Assembly (NCBI GenBank): GCA_002499865.1
Contig: DANL01000081.1
Location: 1 to 60,045 of the forward strand
DNA length: 60,045 bases
From: Euryarchaeota archaeon UBA121
GTDB lineage: Archaea; Thermoplasmatota; Poseidoniia; Poseidoniales; Thalassarchaeaceae
Reading direction: 5' to 3'
The notes beneath the pieces were generated by a model that saw only the letters and a program-made list of their open reading frames with translations, had not been told where the DNA came from and did no database searches. Below, in pieces: positions 42,532 through 51,753 of this stretch (positions within the stretch are counted from its first letter, which is position 1; every line of letters starts with the position of its first letter). The position numbers and the translations under genes were made by a program.

Positions 42532-44479
42532 GATTTGTCACCTCCTTAGCGTATTTTTCTATAAATGCCCTACGATCAGGCACATCTTCGCCCATTAATA
42601 TCTCAAATAGCCTATCGGTTTCCTCCGCGTCTTGAACTGTTACCTTTAACATAGTTCTAGTCTCTGGATTCATCGTAGTTTCCCAGAGTTGTTCTGGATT
42701 CATCTCACCCAGTCCCTTGTATCTCTGCACGCCAATTTTAGCATTAGGATTATCTCCCTGTAACTCTAACATTACCATATCTCTTTCTTCATCCGAGAAT
42801 ACATATCTGCTCACTCTTCCTTTAGATAATTGATACAGTGGAGGCTGAGCGATATAGACATGGCCCTCTTCTATAGCGGGCCTCATGAACCTCCAGAGGA
42901 ATGTCAACATCAGTGTCCTTATGTGCGCGCCATCAATATCTGCATCACACATTATTATTATCTTAGAATACCGTAATTTACTGGCATCAAAAGATCCCTC
43001 CTCTTCGCTATTATTTCCAACGCCAGCTCCAAGGGCACGAATCATCGTCTGAATTTCCTGATTCTGGAATACTTTTGCGGCATTATGCTTCTGTCGCTCT
43101 ACATTGAGTATCTTCCCCCTCAGGGGAAGTATCGCCTGTATCCTTCGATCTCTGCCAGTTTTTGCTGAACCTCCTGCGGAATCTCCCTCGACAAGATATA
43201 CCTCGCACTCACTAGGGTCCCTTGATTGACAGTCCGCAAGCTTCCCTGGTAGCCCCCCTCCTTCTAAGACGCCCTTCCTGCGGGTCAAATCCCTAGCTTT
43301 TCTTGCCGCCTCCCTAGCTTTAGATGCGAGAAGGGCCTTTTCGACAATTTGCTTAGCAACCGATGGATTTTCTTCGAAGAACTCGCCCAATTTGTCATAG
43401 ACAATGGTCTGTACTATGCCGGTGACCTCACTACTCACAAGCTTATCCTTTGTCTGCGATGAGAATGACGGATCTGGATGCTTTACGCTGACTACCGCTG
43501 CTAATCCCTCTCTGACATCATCTCCTGATAAAGCGTCTCCTTTGAGTAATTTCTTCTTCTTCGCATATGAGTTAACAGAACTAGTAAGGGCAGTACGAAG
43601 ACCTGACATATGAGTTCCTCCATCTTTGTTCCTTATGATGTTAGTATAGCAACGAATAGACTCACTGAAAGCATCCGACCACTGTAAAGCCAGCTCTACC
43701 TCTACATTTCCTTTCTCGATTTCCTTATCTCCTCTGATCTTTATAACGTCTGAATGTAAGACCTCCCTCCGTTCATTTAACTGCCTCACATATTCGGAAA
43801 GCCCTCCTTCATACAGGTGCTCTGATGTATGTTTGTTCTCATCCCTCTCATCGGTAATCGTAATTTTCAATCCCGCATTCAGGAAAGCGGTCTCCCCTAC
43901 ACGTGTATCTACCTCTTCGAAATCAAAATCTGTGATATCGGTGAATATTGACAGATCAGGACGGAATGAGATCTTTGTGCCTGTATCTTCACACGTTCCG
44001 ATCTCCTTCAATGCTTCAACTGGAACTCCCGCCTCATATCTTTGAAAATAGATGATGCCATCTCTGTGAATGGTCATTTCCATCCATTCCGATACCGCAT
44101 TCACCGCAGAAACACCAACTCCATGAAGTCCCCCTGATACTTTGTAAGAGCTATTGTCGAACTTCCCGCCCGCATGTAACTTGGTCATTATTACCTCAGC
44201 CGCAGATATTCCATATTCCTCATGAATGCCGACAGGGATCCCTCTCCCGTAATCTCTTACTGAAAGTGAACCACCTTCATGAAGAGTGATATCAATTGAA
44301 TCGGTGTGACCGGCGAGATGTTCGTCTACGGAGTTATCCACAACCTCCCAGATGCAGTGGTGGAGTGCAGAACCGTCATGAGGATCGCCAAGGTACATAC
44401 CCGGTCTTTTTCTAACTGCTTCTAATCCTTCAAGGACCTGTATGCTATCAGCATCATAGTCATCTGCCACAATAATCAA
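42521..44479 (-). CDS. gyrB: DNA gyrase subunit B
   Basis: ATPase and TOPRIM subunit. The GHKL ATP site is EVVDNSVDEHLAG, with GRGIPVG and GGLHGVGVSAVNAVS. The TOPRIM domain has EGDSAGGSAKTGRDRRIQAILPLRGKILNVE and DADIDGAHIRTLMLTFLWR; the C-terminal QRYKGLGEMNPEQLWETTMNP is also present. The start is TTG 44479 or GTG 44470. 652 residues, the short bacterial form. Upstream is a 382-bp gap with a perfect 25-bp palindrome ending 9 bp before the start. It forms an operon with gyrA. Confidence 0.95.
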   Translation of the reverse strand: MIIVADDYDADSIQVLEGLEAVRKRPGMYLGDPHDGSALHHCIWEVVDNSVDEHLAGHTDSIDITLHEGGSLSVRDYGRGIPVGIHEEYGISAAEVIMTKLHAGGKFDNSSYKVSGGLHGVGVSAVNAVSEWMEMTIHRDGIIYFQRYEAGVPVEALKEIGTCEDTGTKISFRPDLSIFTDITDFDFEEVDTRVGETAFLNAGLKITITDERDENKHTSEHLYEGGLSEYVRQLNERREVLHSDVIKIRGDKEIEKGNVEVELALQWSDAFSESIRCYTNIIRNKDGGTHMSGLRTALTSSVNSYAKKKKLLKGDALSGDDVREGLAAVVSVKHPDPSFSSQTKDKLVSSEVTGIVQTIVYDKLGEFFEENPSVAKQIVEKALLASKAREAARKARDLTRRKGVLEGGGLPGKLADCQSRDPSECEVYLVEGDSAGGSAKTGRDRRIQAILPLRGKILNVERQKHNAAKVFQNQEIQTMIRALGAGVGNNSEEEGSFDASKLRYSKIIIMCDADIDGAHIRTLMLTFLWRFMRPAIEEGHVYIAQPPLYQLSKGRVSRYVFSDEERDMVMLELQGDNPNAKIGVQRYKGLGEMNPEQLWETTMNPETRTMLKVTVQDAEETDRLFEILMGEDVPDRRAFIEKYAKEVTNLDI

Positions 44480-44488
44480 CTCAATTTC

Positions 44489-44513
44489 TTGAGGGTTCCG
44501 TAGGAACCCTCAA
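44489..44513. promoter_or_regulatory. Perfect 25-bp palindrome at gyrB start
   Basis: TTGAGGGTTCC (44489-44499) and GGAACCCTCAA (44503-44513) are exact inverse repeats around GTA. An 11-bp stem of this form is not expected by chance in 60 kb. It lies 9 bp before the TTG start of gyrB. A TATA-like ATTATACC 8 bp further upstream would place the transcription start near the palindrome centre. It may be an operator or a 5' hairpin of the gyrBA mRNA. Confidence 0.55.
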
Positions 44514-44554
44514 TCGTAATGGTATAATCTAGTGGTAGGTGGTTATTCAACTAT

Positions 44555-44579
44555 ACTAATATATTCACTAATATCATTC
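44555..44579. repeat. Two-copy tandem repeat in gyrB-aroD gap
   Basis: ACTAATATATTC and ACTAATATCATTC lie directly adjacent, differing by one inserted C. Similar ATTCA words occur at 44545 and 44594. In an AT-rich promoter gap such a repeat could be two binding sites one turn apart, but it may be low-complexity chance. Confidence 0.35.
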
Positions 44580-44861
44580 AATTTCACTAGTTTATTCACA
44601 CCGTGAAAAAAGTATATTACCGTTCTTCTGGATAGTTAATATTCTGTGATAGTCTACTATTCCCGATCCTCGGATGAGGCGTATGAAACTTATTGGAGAA
44701 TGGTTTTTCTGTCCATCATAGACCATATTCCAGATTCAAATCTACCTATTCCGACCTTTGATGAAGAAAGTAAATTGTGGATCACGACCATTCCAAGCTG
44801 AAAAATTATCGAACATGGCTACACGACACGATTAAACAGAATCCTACGGTCGACCCAATAC

Positions 44862-45656
44862 ATGGAGATGCCACAGGTATGCGTCGTACTAAGCGGCCAC
44901 ACTGTGGATGAGATGCTTAAAGACGCTGCATTGGCAATGGCTGCAGGAGCCGATTTAGTAGAAGTGAGGCTCGATAATCTCTGGGCCCGTGAATTGGAAA
45001 TGGACGATTCAGAAGACGAAGCAGAGTCAAAAAGAAGATCTAGAAAGGAAATCGAGTACGATTTTCTCCCCCTGGAGTCAGTAGATTTAGATGCCGCGCT
45101 ATCTTCATTCAAACAAGGGATCGAACTCCCTGTAATATTGACATGCAGGCCTGAAAGACAGGGGGGCCACTATCCAGGAGATGAAGAGAGTAGAATAGAA
45201 GTTCTCAGAACTGCAATAAAGAGTGAAGTCAGTTGGGTAGATTTGGAGGTAGATATATCCGTCAAGGACAGAGACTCATTAATGGAAATGGCAAAGGGAA
45301 AAACACAGGTAATAGCTTCACACCACTCCGAAGAAGCCCCTCCTCCTGCAAATGAAATAATCTCTGAAATAGAGGATTATGTTAGCTATGGAGATATTGT
45401 AAAAATCTGCTATCCAATTTCTGGATCAGAGGGCGCATTAAGGATATTCGAGGCCGCATGGGAGTTGAGAAATTCCGAAATCAAAGCATCCTTGATGGGA
45501 ATAGGCTCGGGAGGAGACTGGGTGAGAATTCATGCACCTCTCCTAAATCAGAATTTAGTATATTCGACAATGCAGACTGGTTGGCACTTGTCTCACTCTG
45601 GGAAGATAAACGTATCAGATTTATCTACGGCATGGAAACTTCTTGGTTACGCCTAA
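44862..45656 (+). CDS. aroD: 3-dehydroquinate dehydratase, type I
   Basis: Third shikimate-pathway step. ADLVEVRLDNLW holds the conserved E-R strand. PVILTCRPERQGGHYPGDEESRIEVLRTAI, VIASHHSEEAPP (catalytic His) and GDIVKICYPI (Schiff-base Lys) follow. 264 residues. An insert of about 25 charged residues (DDSEDEAESKRRSRKEIEYD) after the second strand is longer than usual. The start is ATG 44862, with ATG 44868 also possible. The 3' end overlaps the convergent exported-protein gene by 4 bp. Confidence 0.9.
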   Translation: MEMPQVCVVLSGHTVDEMLKDAALAMAAGADLVEVRLDNLWARELEMDDSEDEAESKRRSRKEIEYDFLPLESVDLDAALSSFKQGIELPVILTCRPERQGGHYPGDEESRIEVLRTAIKSEVSWVDLEVDISVKDRDSLMEMAKGKTQVIASHHSEEAPPPANEIISEIEDYVSYGDIVKICYPISGSEGALRIFEAAWELRNSEIKASLMGIGSGGDWVRIHAPLLNQNLVYSTMQTGWHLSHSGKINVSDLSTAWKLLGYA

Positions 45657-46525
45657 TTGTCTTCAATATCCCTACTTTCACTATCTAGGTAGGGAAGGTC
45701 TCGTTTTTCTTCGGCTTCAATATTTTCTCTACCACTGGCCATGTATCTCGTATGGATAATCATCGGCAGTATGATGCAAGCAAGTGGCAGTGATCCAACC
45801 AAAAGAGTAGCAGTAAATTTAGGGATATTCAATCTTTCTTCAACGTCTATCAGAACTTCAACGTCGATATCCCCGCCGGTTGCTTCAGTGTTGGTATGCC
45901 TTCTATTATCCCAGCCATCGATTACCAGATAGTAGATTACGTCTCCACCTCCAAAGAAACCCGATCCGGATGAATCAATAGCGACCGAGAATTCAGTATA
46001 GGTAGTGCCCTCGTATGCATGAACATCTCTGAATGGAAGCCAGTCATCCATATCTCGCCACTCAACAGGAAGCTCATCGAACGCTTCAAAGAATGAGTCA
46101 TCTTCTCTTAGCTCATAACCGAGAGTATACCTGTCCCAGTTTGGCTGAGTCATTAGATAGATGTCAGAGCTTGGATTCACGGGGGGGTCATCCTGATTGC
46201 TCGTTATGCTTATGCAAAACGAATACATGTATCCAGGAACTAGCTTCATAGATACCGCAGTGGCACTATCATTGTCAACAGTGAAATCGACAAAAACGTC
46301 AGACCGCAAGTTATACAGTGGACCGTCGTTATTCCAAAAAGAATCTTCAACTGGCTCCAAAGAAATACTATTAGATGCAGTCACATCGTTTACTGCTGGA
46401 ACATCACAGGATCCGCTAGATTGTGCTGAGGCTACTGGTGAGGATAGTATCAATAAAGCGAAAAAGGTAACTGGAAATACCATAGAAAGATTGACCAAAA
46501 AAGAGAAAATCTTCCTCCTTTTCAT
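45653..46525 (-). CDS. Secreted or membrane-anchored beta-rich protein
   Basis: From ATG 46525: a basic N-terminus and signal peptide (MKRRKIFSFLVNLSMVF... ending near ASA). An extracellular region of about 200 residues with several aromatic and Asp-rich strands (VIYYLVIDGWDNRR) looks like a jelly-roll or prepeptidase-C-like domain; a Cys pair is present. A C-terminal membrane helix (FTATLLVGSLPLACIILPMII) and short charged tail follow. No family named with confidence. A longer frame to 46681 is rejected as it precedes the signal peptide and overlaps the next gene. It is 10 bp downstream of the metallopeptidase gene and probably co-transcribed. Confidence 0.65.
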   Translation of the reverse strand: MKRRKIFSFLVNLSMVFPVTFFALLILSSPVASAQSSGSCDVPAVNDVTASNSISLEPVEDSFWNNDGPLYNLRSDVFVDFTVDNDSATAVSMKLVPGYMYSFCISITSNQDDPPVNPSSDIYLMTQPNWDRYTLGYELREDDSFFEAFDELPVEWRDMDDWLPFRDVHAYEGTTYTEFSVAIDSSGSGFFGGGDVIYYLVIDGWDNRRHTNTEATGGDIDVEVLIDVEERLNIPKFTATLLVGSLPLACIILPMIIHTRYMASGRENIEAEEKRDLPYLDSESRDIEDN

Positions 46526-46535
46526 AACGTTCACT

Positions 46536-49500
46536 TCAACGCCTCCTTGTTCTAATGGGGCGAACGTATCCTGAATCAGAATCACGCCTCTCTTCCTGAG
46601 AAAGATACTTTGGCTGAGGAGGGGGTTTATGCTGATCCATGCCGGGCAGGCCTCCATCAGCCTCAACTTCGTCAACATCATAGGTTTCCATCATTTCATC
46701 GGCATCGAGCTCTTCTTCATCTTTCTGCCTCATGATGACCCAACCTAAGACCAACACTAGCCCAACAAGAGCGAGAAGTCCCCCACTCTCCTTGTTAGGG
46801 ACTATATCCTCCCAAGTTAGGTCAGAAAGGGACTTGGGGACGTATTCATCCTCAGTAGATAATACGGTAATCACGTAATCTCTGACCGCACATACGTCTA
46901 CGGCATCGCATACCTGCATAGTAATCCTAATTTCTCCCTCTTCGTCCCAGTTTAGAGGATTCCAATCCCAGTCATTCTTGTAGTCGCCATCCCCGTCGGA
47001 ATCTACACTGGCATCCAAATCCCACCTGACAACCAAATTTCCCGATAGCGACCTATCATTGTCGTTCATAGGGTCACCATCTCCGTCCGAATCCACAGAC
47101 GAGTCCATGTCCATCCAAGCTACAAGCCCGTCTTCTAGATCTTGATCCAATACACTGTAATTCAGGAAAATCGGATCTCCAATATTGACATAATCGGATG
47201 AAATAGGATTGATAGTTAGGATTTCAGGAGTTTGAGAAACAAGAACAAGGATATGTGTTGAGTTAGTCTCACCTCCCTCGAAACCATCGACAACGGTGAG
47301 AGTCACAATGTAAGTCCCGGGTATGGAATACTGGTGCCAGACTACCGCTCCCTCGACTTGAGGTGTTGCATCACCAAAATCCCAAATCCATCTTGTAATT
47401 CCACTCCAATCATCACTGTTGGCGTCTATAGATGATTTACCAATGAAAGCGGGGTCGGAATCATAACTCCTGGATCCATCAAACTTCATCAGAGTACCAG
47501 GGGAGACGAATGCTCCGCCTTCATCTGTCTGAGGGACCTGCCAAATTACTTGCTCTCCCTCCTCGGGCGCTCGATCTAGGATGATATCATCGATGCTCGG
47601 GCAAGAGAAGTCTATTTCTGGTATGGGAAGTGGATTTTCAATCCTCAAAGTGAAGGACTTCTGTGCGGACTCCAAACCAAGTACATCTGTAACAGTAAGA
47701 GTCACGGTGTAGAGTCCAGGATCCATGAATGTGTGGCTGACAGAAGATACATTCTCAATAGGATCATCCAAATCAGAAATCGTCCACAGTGTCGACAATT
47801 GGGATGAGTCTCCATCCGGATCGAAAGAGTAGCTAGTGAAGGTGTATGTGGTGTCTACATCTCCATCTGCCGGCCTCGAGAAAACTGCAACAGGCCTCTG
47901 ATTAATCACATTTACTTGAAGAATCGCAAATGTTGAATTTCCATCATCATCGGTAACTGTAAGACTGATATCTTTGATTCCTGGGGTCAACCACCCCACC
48001 GTTGGGTTCGCCTCATCAGATGAAGTCTGAGAGAAATCTGATGTCATAGTCATCCCCCCTCCATCAAGATTGACACCTTCCCCGAAAGACCAGTCATAGT
48101 CTACAATCATGCCATCGCTGTCTATGAAAACAGAAGGAAGGGTCAATGGAGTCAGGGTATATGTCTGGAGAGGAGAATCATAAATCTGCTGAGGGACTCT
48201 ATTCAGAATCTTAATGAAAATCGTATGCTCAACATCATGAGTCCCGTCACTTACCAGTAAAGAAAGAGTATACACAATTCCTTCTGCACTCCCATCGACC
48301 CAAGAATGACTCGATTCATAGAGCCCTATTCCTGACTGAATCTCGCCATCGCCCCAGTTCCATTCGAAGTATAGTTCCTCTAAAGGAAGATTATCCGTGG
48401 TTCCCAGAGCAGAAAACATGACTTGCTGATTAGTCAGTAAAACCAACTCTTCTGAGACTGCAACACCCTCAACTGAAATTTCAGGAACTGGATCACTAGT
48501 ATCTTCAACCACTACGGTCCAAGTCTGCGACTCTGAAAAGTAACCCCCTTGATCCATTACTGTAAGGACTACGGGATAAATGCCTGGCTCCATGTACTGG
48601 TGAATAGGATTCTTCAGAGTAGAGGAGACATTGTCCCCTAAATCCCAGTAGTATGCAATGGGGGTCTCATTCTTTGAGAACGATCCATTCTCCATGCCGA
48701 AACCCCACTCATCATATCCCGATCCGAACATGTTTACAGGCAACCAAGTCTGCGTTGAGTTTGTAGAGACGGAGATAGATGCAACAGGCTTCAAGTTAGT
48801 TAGGTCAATAGGCAAAGAGAAAGCCTGGTCAACTAATTCAGACGTGACATCATTTATGCTTACTCCGAAAGTCCACTGCCCGGAATAAGGAGGGGTAAAC
48901 CAAACACTCTTCTCAGTAGAAACACTATTCCCTGCAGTCAATGAGAATACTTTTGTATCTACTAACGAATTGTTTGAGAACGCGTCCACCGTAACCTCAA
49001 GTATTTCAAAAAATGAATTCGAAACAACTCCCAAATCAATCTGTACGCTATCTGATAGACCATCTAAGTCCCTATCAAAATCATCAATGGATTCAATTGA
49101 AACTTCTGCTGGGTCGGTGACAAGCATTGCTTGAACTGTTACAGTCGCAGTAGGGTAACTGCCACTGGTTATTCCGCAAGTAGCGTAATTATAGTCACAA
49201 TCGTCAACCGCAGACTCGTACCAAGTTGTCATCCACACTTCATCTACATCAGTTCCAAAATCATGGATTAGACCAGTCACAGATCCGGTGACCGGATCAA
49301 CCCTCATCCTGCTCATAGACCAACTCCCAGTACTGCTATCTTTGGCCAGTAATGCCCCTTCGAATCCAAATTCGGAAGGTTGGACCATGATATTCAAGGG
49401 AGCTCCTGAACCTTGATTGAACTTGTAAGCTCTCATTCCCCATCCTTCCAGATCTTGTAGCGGGCTTGTCCATGGATTTACCCACTGATCATTGAACCCA

Positions 49501-50639
49501 CTCATCTGGGCTTTACAGACGTAAGCTGCAATACAACCAGTACTCAAATCTAGATTAGAGAAGCCGAAGGCCCCTTGGCCGCTATCAACAGAAACTGCCA
49601 GTGTGAAATTAGCAAAGATGTCACTCATGGTGGTCCCAATTGGAGTAGATCCGGGAAGAGGATTGGAAGCCAGATCCTCTATTCCTTTTCCTCCGGTATC
49701 CGTATCGGCAACCAAAGCCGATATTGCAGATGCCCCTCCCAACTTATCTGAGAGATACATCAAAAATAAGAATCCAGCACCATAATCTGCAATCCTCTGA
49801 TTCCACCACCTGACGCTCATATTGGAATTCTGAGACCATGCATTAGCGTGCCCAGTCAGAGAACTAGTGACTCCAAAACATAGGTAGGCGGCCATATCAG
49901 CAGCTCCCTCGTCGATCCAGATATACTCGAACGGATCTCTGGCATTGTGCAGTAGGTGCTGGAATTCATGAGCAAGTATGGTATTCCTCCAGCTTAAATC
50001 ATCAATATCCATGAATACTGACTCCTTAGATGATGATAGGCCAGGAACGAAGTAACCCCCGATTCCCCCTCCCCCATCTATCGAGAAAATGACTATCTCT
50101 ATCTGACAAGTATTATCTACATCAGGGGCCGACCCGAAGTAGCTAGTTACTGTAGGAAATATTGTAGATTCCCAAGTTGAAGCAATATCGTTCAGCGTGG
50201 TTGAAGGTATGACTTGACCATCCTCCACAAAGATTGCCGAATTACTGGAAACTTTCTGTACAGTAGCCGCTATCGACCCTCCAGCAGTAGTTACATCATC
50301 AGTATCTCCCACGCTCCATGCGTTTTCACAGCTCCTAGCGCTCGATCTGGAATTAATGTAAGACTCAGAGAATGGGAGAGTCAGATCAGGATAGCCATCG
50401 GATCGCCACTGTGACTTCAGGAAACCTGTCGCAGAGTATATTGGAATCGGAGACTCGGAGAATAGATATTCCTTCCCATCGGTAATTGGATCGAACCCAC
50501 TAAGATCCCCGACAAAGATATCTGGATCATCGCCATCAACATCTTCAGCCATCGCCAAAGGAGACAAACTAGTCACTACCATCAATAGTGCCAGGATAGT
50601 GGCACTAAACGAAGAATCACGACATTCTCGACCCGGCAT
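46536..50639 (-). CDS. Large cell-surface metallopeptidase with PKD repeats
   Basis: 1367 residues from ATG 50639, with a signal peptide to about residue 31. A zinc-peptidase module has NTILAHEFQHLLHNA (HExxH, H224-E225-H228) and WIDEGAADMA (third ligand E244), the layout of M30/hyicolysin-like enzymes. About five PKD-like domains follow, with the characteristic YYWDLGDN, FEWNWGDG, WIWDFGDA and HxYxxPGxYxVTLTV patterns. Two calcium-type repeats SVDSDGDGD are near residue 1190-1220, before a membrane helix (GGLLALVGLVLVLGWVIM) and an acidic then basic tail. It is thus anchored by its C-terminus facing out. Probably degrades extracellular protein; substrates unknown. A longer frame to 50840 is not used. 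Confidence 0.85.
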   Translation of the reverse strand: MPGRECRDSSFSATILALLMVVTSLSPLAMAEDVDGDDPDIFVGDLSGFDPITDGKEYLFSESPIPIYSATGFLKSQWRSDGYPDLTLPFSESYINSRSSARSCENAWSVGDTDDVTTAGGSIAATVQKVSSNSAIFVEDGQVIPSTTLNDIASTWESTIFPTVTSYFGSAPDVDNTCQIEIVIFSIDGGGGIGGYFVPGLSSSKESVFMDIDDLSWRNTILAHEFQHLLHNARDPFEYIWIDEGAADMAAYLCFGVTSSLTGHANAWSQNSNMSVRWWNQRIADYGAGFLFLMYLSDKLGGASAISALVADTDTGGKGIEDLASNPLPGSTPIGTTMSDIFANFTLAVSVDSGQGAFGFSNLDLSTGCIAAYVCKAQMSGFNDQWVNPWTSPLQDLEGWGMRAYKFNQGSGAPLNIMVQPSEFGFEGALLAKDSSTGSWSMSRMRVDPVTGSVTGLIHDFGTDVDEVWMTTWYESAVDDCDYNYATCGITSGSYPTATVTVQAMLVTDPAEVSIESIDDFDRDLDGLSDSVQIDLGVVSNSFFEILEVTVDAFSNNSLVDTKVFSLTAGNSVSTEKSVWFTPPYSGQWTFGVSINDVTSELVDQAFSLPIDLTNLKPVASISVSTNSTQTWLPVNMFGSGYDEWGFGMENGSFSKNETPIAYYWDLGDNVSSTLKNPIHQYMEPGIYPVVLTVMDQGGYFSESQTWTVVVEDTSDPVPEISVEGVAVSEELVLLTNQQVMFSALGTTDNLPLEELYFEWNWGDGEIQSGIGLYESSHSWVDGSAEGIVYTLSLLVSDGTHDVEHTIFIKILNRVPQQIYDSPLQTYTLTPLTLPSVFIDSDGMIVDYDWSFGEGVNLDGGGMTMTSDFSQTSSDEANPTVGWLTPGIKDISLTVTDDDGNSTFAILQVNVINQRPVAVFSRPADGDVDTTYTFTSYSFDPDGDSSQLSTLWTISDLDDPIENVSSVSHTFMDPGLYTVTLTVTDVLGLESAQKSFTLRIENPLPIPEIDFSCPSIDDIILDRAPEEGEQVIWQVPQTDEGGAFVSPGTLMKFDGSRSYDSDPAFIGKSSIDANSDDWSGITRWIWDFGDATPQVEGAVVWHQYSIPGTYIVTLTVVDGFEGGETNSTHILVLVSQTPEILTINPISSDYVNIGDPIFLNYSVLDQDLEDGLVAWMDMDSSVDSDGDGDPMNDNDRSLSGNLVVRWDLDASVDSDGDGDYKNDWDWNPLNWDEEGEIRITMQVCDAVDVCAVRDYVITVLSTEDEYVPKSLSDLTWEDIVPNKESGGLLALVGLVLVLGWVIMRQKDEEELDADEMMETYDVDEVEADGGLPGMDQHKPPPQPKYLSQEERRDSDSGYVRPIRTRRR

Positions 50640-50697
50640 ACTTAACACTCCGTGTTGTAACAAGAATGAATCGGTTCTAAGACGTATTTTAACACCG

Positions 50698-51753
50698 ATG
50701 GAGCATCGTTCATACATGAGTCGTACAGGGCGGAGTAGTTTACTACTCTCCCTCTTCGTATCAGCGATAGTATTTTCGCCACCGATGCAAGCTGAAAATA
50801 TCGATGAATACGATGAAAATATTGAGCATGAAATCATCATACTAAGCGAACACTACCATCAAAATGACGCATTCACACAGGGACTAGAAATGTATAACGG
50901 GACAATATATGAGAGTACAGGGTTATACGGTTTCTCGTCATTAAGGGAAGTCGATCCATTAACTGGTGATGTCATCAGATCGAAGTCATTCAATGACACA
51001 GTTTTTTCAGAGGGCATTACAGTGTATAATGATACCATTGTCATGCTAACTTGGAAGAGTCAAATTGCATATGTTTTCGAGATGGAAAATCTATCTCAGG
51101 TGTCTTCATATGAGTATGAAGGAGAAGGCTGGGGGATTTGCTTCGATGGACACTCTTTCGTCATGTCAAACGGAACTTCTAGTATTTCTTTTCGCAATAC
51201 AGAAACGTTTGAGATTGAGAGAACGGTTTCAGTCACAGATAGTTTTGGAAACCTCATAAGTAGAATAAATGAGTTGGAATGCGTCAATACTCCTGCCGGG
51301 CCAAGAGTAATTGCTAATGTTTGGCAACAGGATATAATTGTGGTATTCGATCCTTCCAACGGTACGGTTGTAGGGGAGTATGACGCTAGCCATCTCTCCT
51401 CTGAGAACAACCATGGTATCAATAACGTACTCAACGGTATCGCCCATAGTAAAGATTCAGAATTTTGGATCACTGGAAAGAATTGGTCTAAGATGTATCT
51501 TATCCAAATGACAAATCTTTCACAGGCCGGAGAAGATATCTGCGTATCATCCTGTGAGACAGGACAAGGCTCAATTTTCTCAGGTACTGGGTTGGTAACT
51601 ATTACAGTATTCATTGTAGGGATATTGTTCATAATTTTCGGGCGTGATTATGCGCCTATCGGAGAGGAGGGTGTAGAAACTAGCAATCGGCATGATGAAC
51701 AGTCTAATCCCCCTCGACAGTCACAAGAGGATGAGGGGATACTCTATGATTGA
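50698..51753 (+). CDS. Membrane-anchored glutaminyl cyclase (glutamine cyclotransferase)
   Basis: Plant/bacterial-type glutaminyl-peptide cyclotransferase, a five-bladed propeller that forms N-terminal pyroglutamate. NDAFTQGLEMYNGTIYESTGLYGFSSLREVD, FSEGITVYNDTIVMLTWKS, YEGEGWGICFDG, INELECVN and ANVWQQDIIVVFDP match the family well. The signal peptide runs over SRTGRSSLLLSLFVSAIVFSPP; a C-terminal helix (LVTITVFIVGILFII) anchors it, with a short tail. ATG 50698 or 50716 are both possible. Divergent from the metallopeptidase; the next gene overlaps by 8 bp. It presumably caps secreted proteins or peptides outside the cell. Confidence 0.88.
   Translation: MEHRSYMSRTGRSSLLLSLFVSAIVFSPPMQAENIDEYDENIEHEIIILSEHYHQNDAFTQGLEMYNGTIYESTGLYGFSSLREVDPLTGDVIRSKSFNDTVFSEGITVYNDTIVMLTWKSQIAYVFEMENLSQVSSYEYEGEGWGICFDGHSFVMSNGTSSISFRNTETFEIERTVSVTDSFGNLISRINELECVNTPAGPRVIANVWQQDIIVVFDPSNGTVVGEYDASHLSSENNHGINNVLNGIAHSKDSEFWITGKNWSKMYLIQMTNLSQAGEDICVSSCETGQGSIFSGTGLVTITVFIVGILFIIFGRDYAPIGEEGVETSNRHDEQSNPPRQSQEDEGILYD

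Larger units (their letters stand above)
44480..44861. other. Intergenic regulatory gap between gyrB and aroD
   Basis: 382 bp between divergent gyrB and aroD. No convincing coding frame was seen. It holds the 25-bp palindrome next to gyrB, a TATA-like ATTATACC on the minus strand (44528-44521), and an AT-rich stretch with four ATTCA repeats (44545-44598). It presumably carries promoters for both genes. The 44640-44860 part shows no recognisable feature. Confidence 0.5.

Noticed and set aside
44515..44545. tRNA-like words (GGTATAATCTAGTGGTAGG) next to the gyrB palindrome
   Set aside because: They resemble a D-arm, but no anticodon arm, T arm or acceptor stem can be formed around them.
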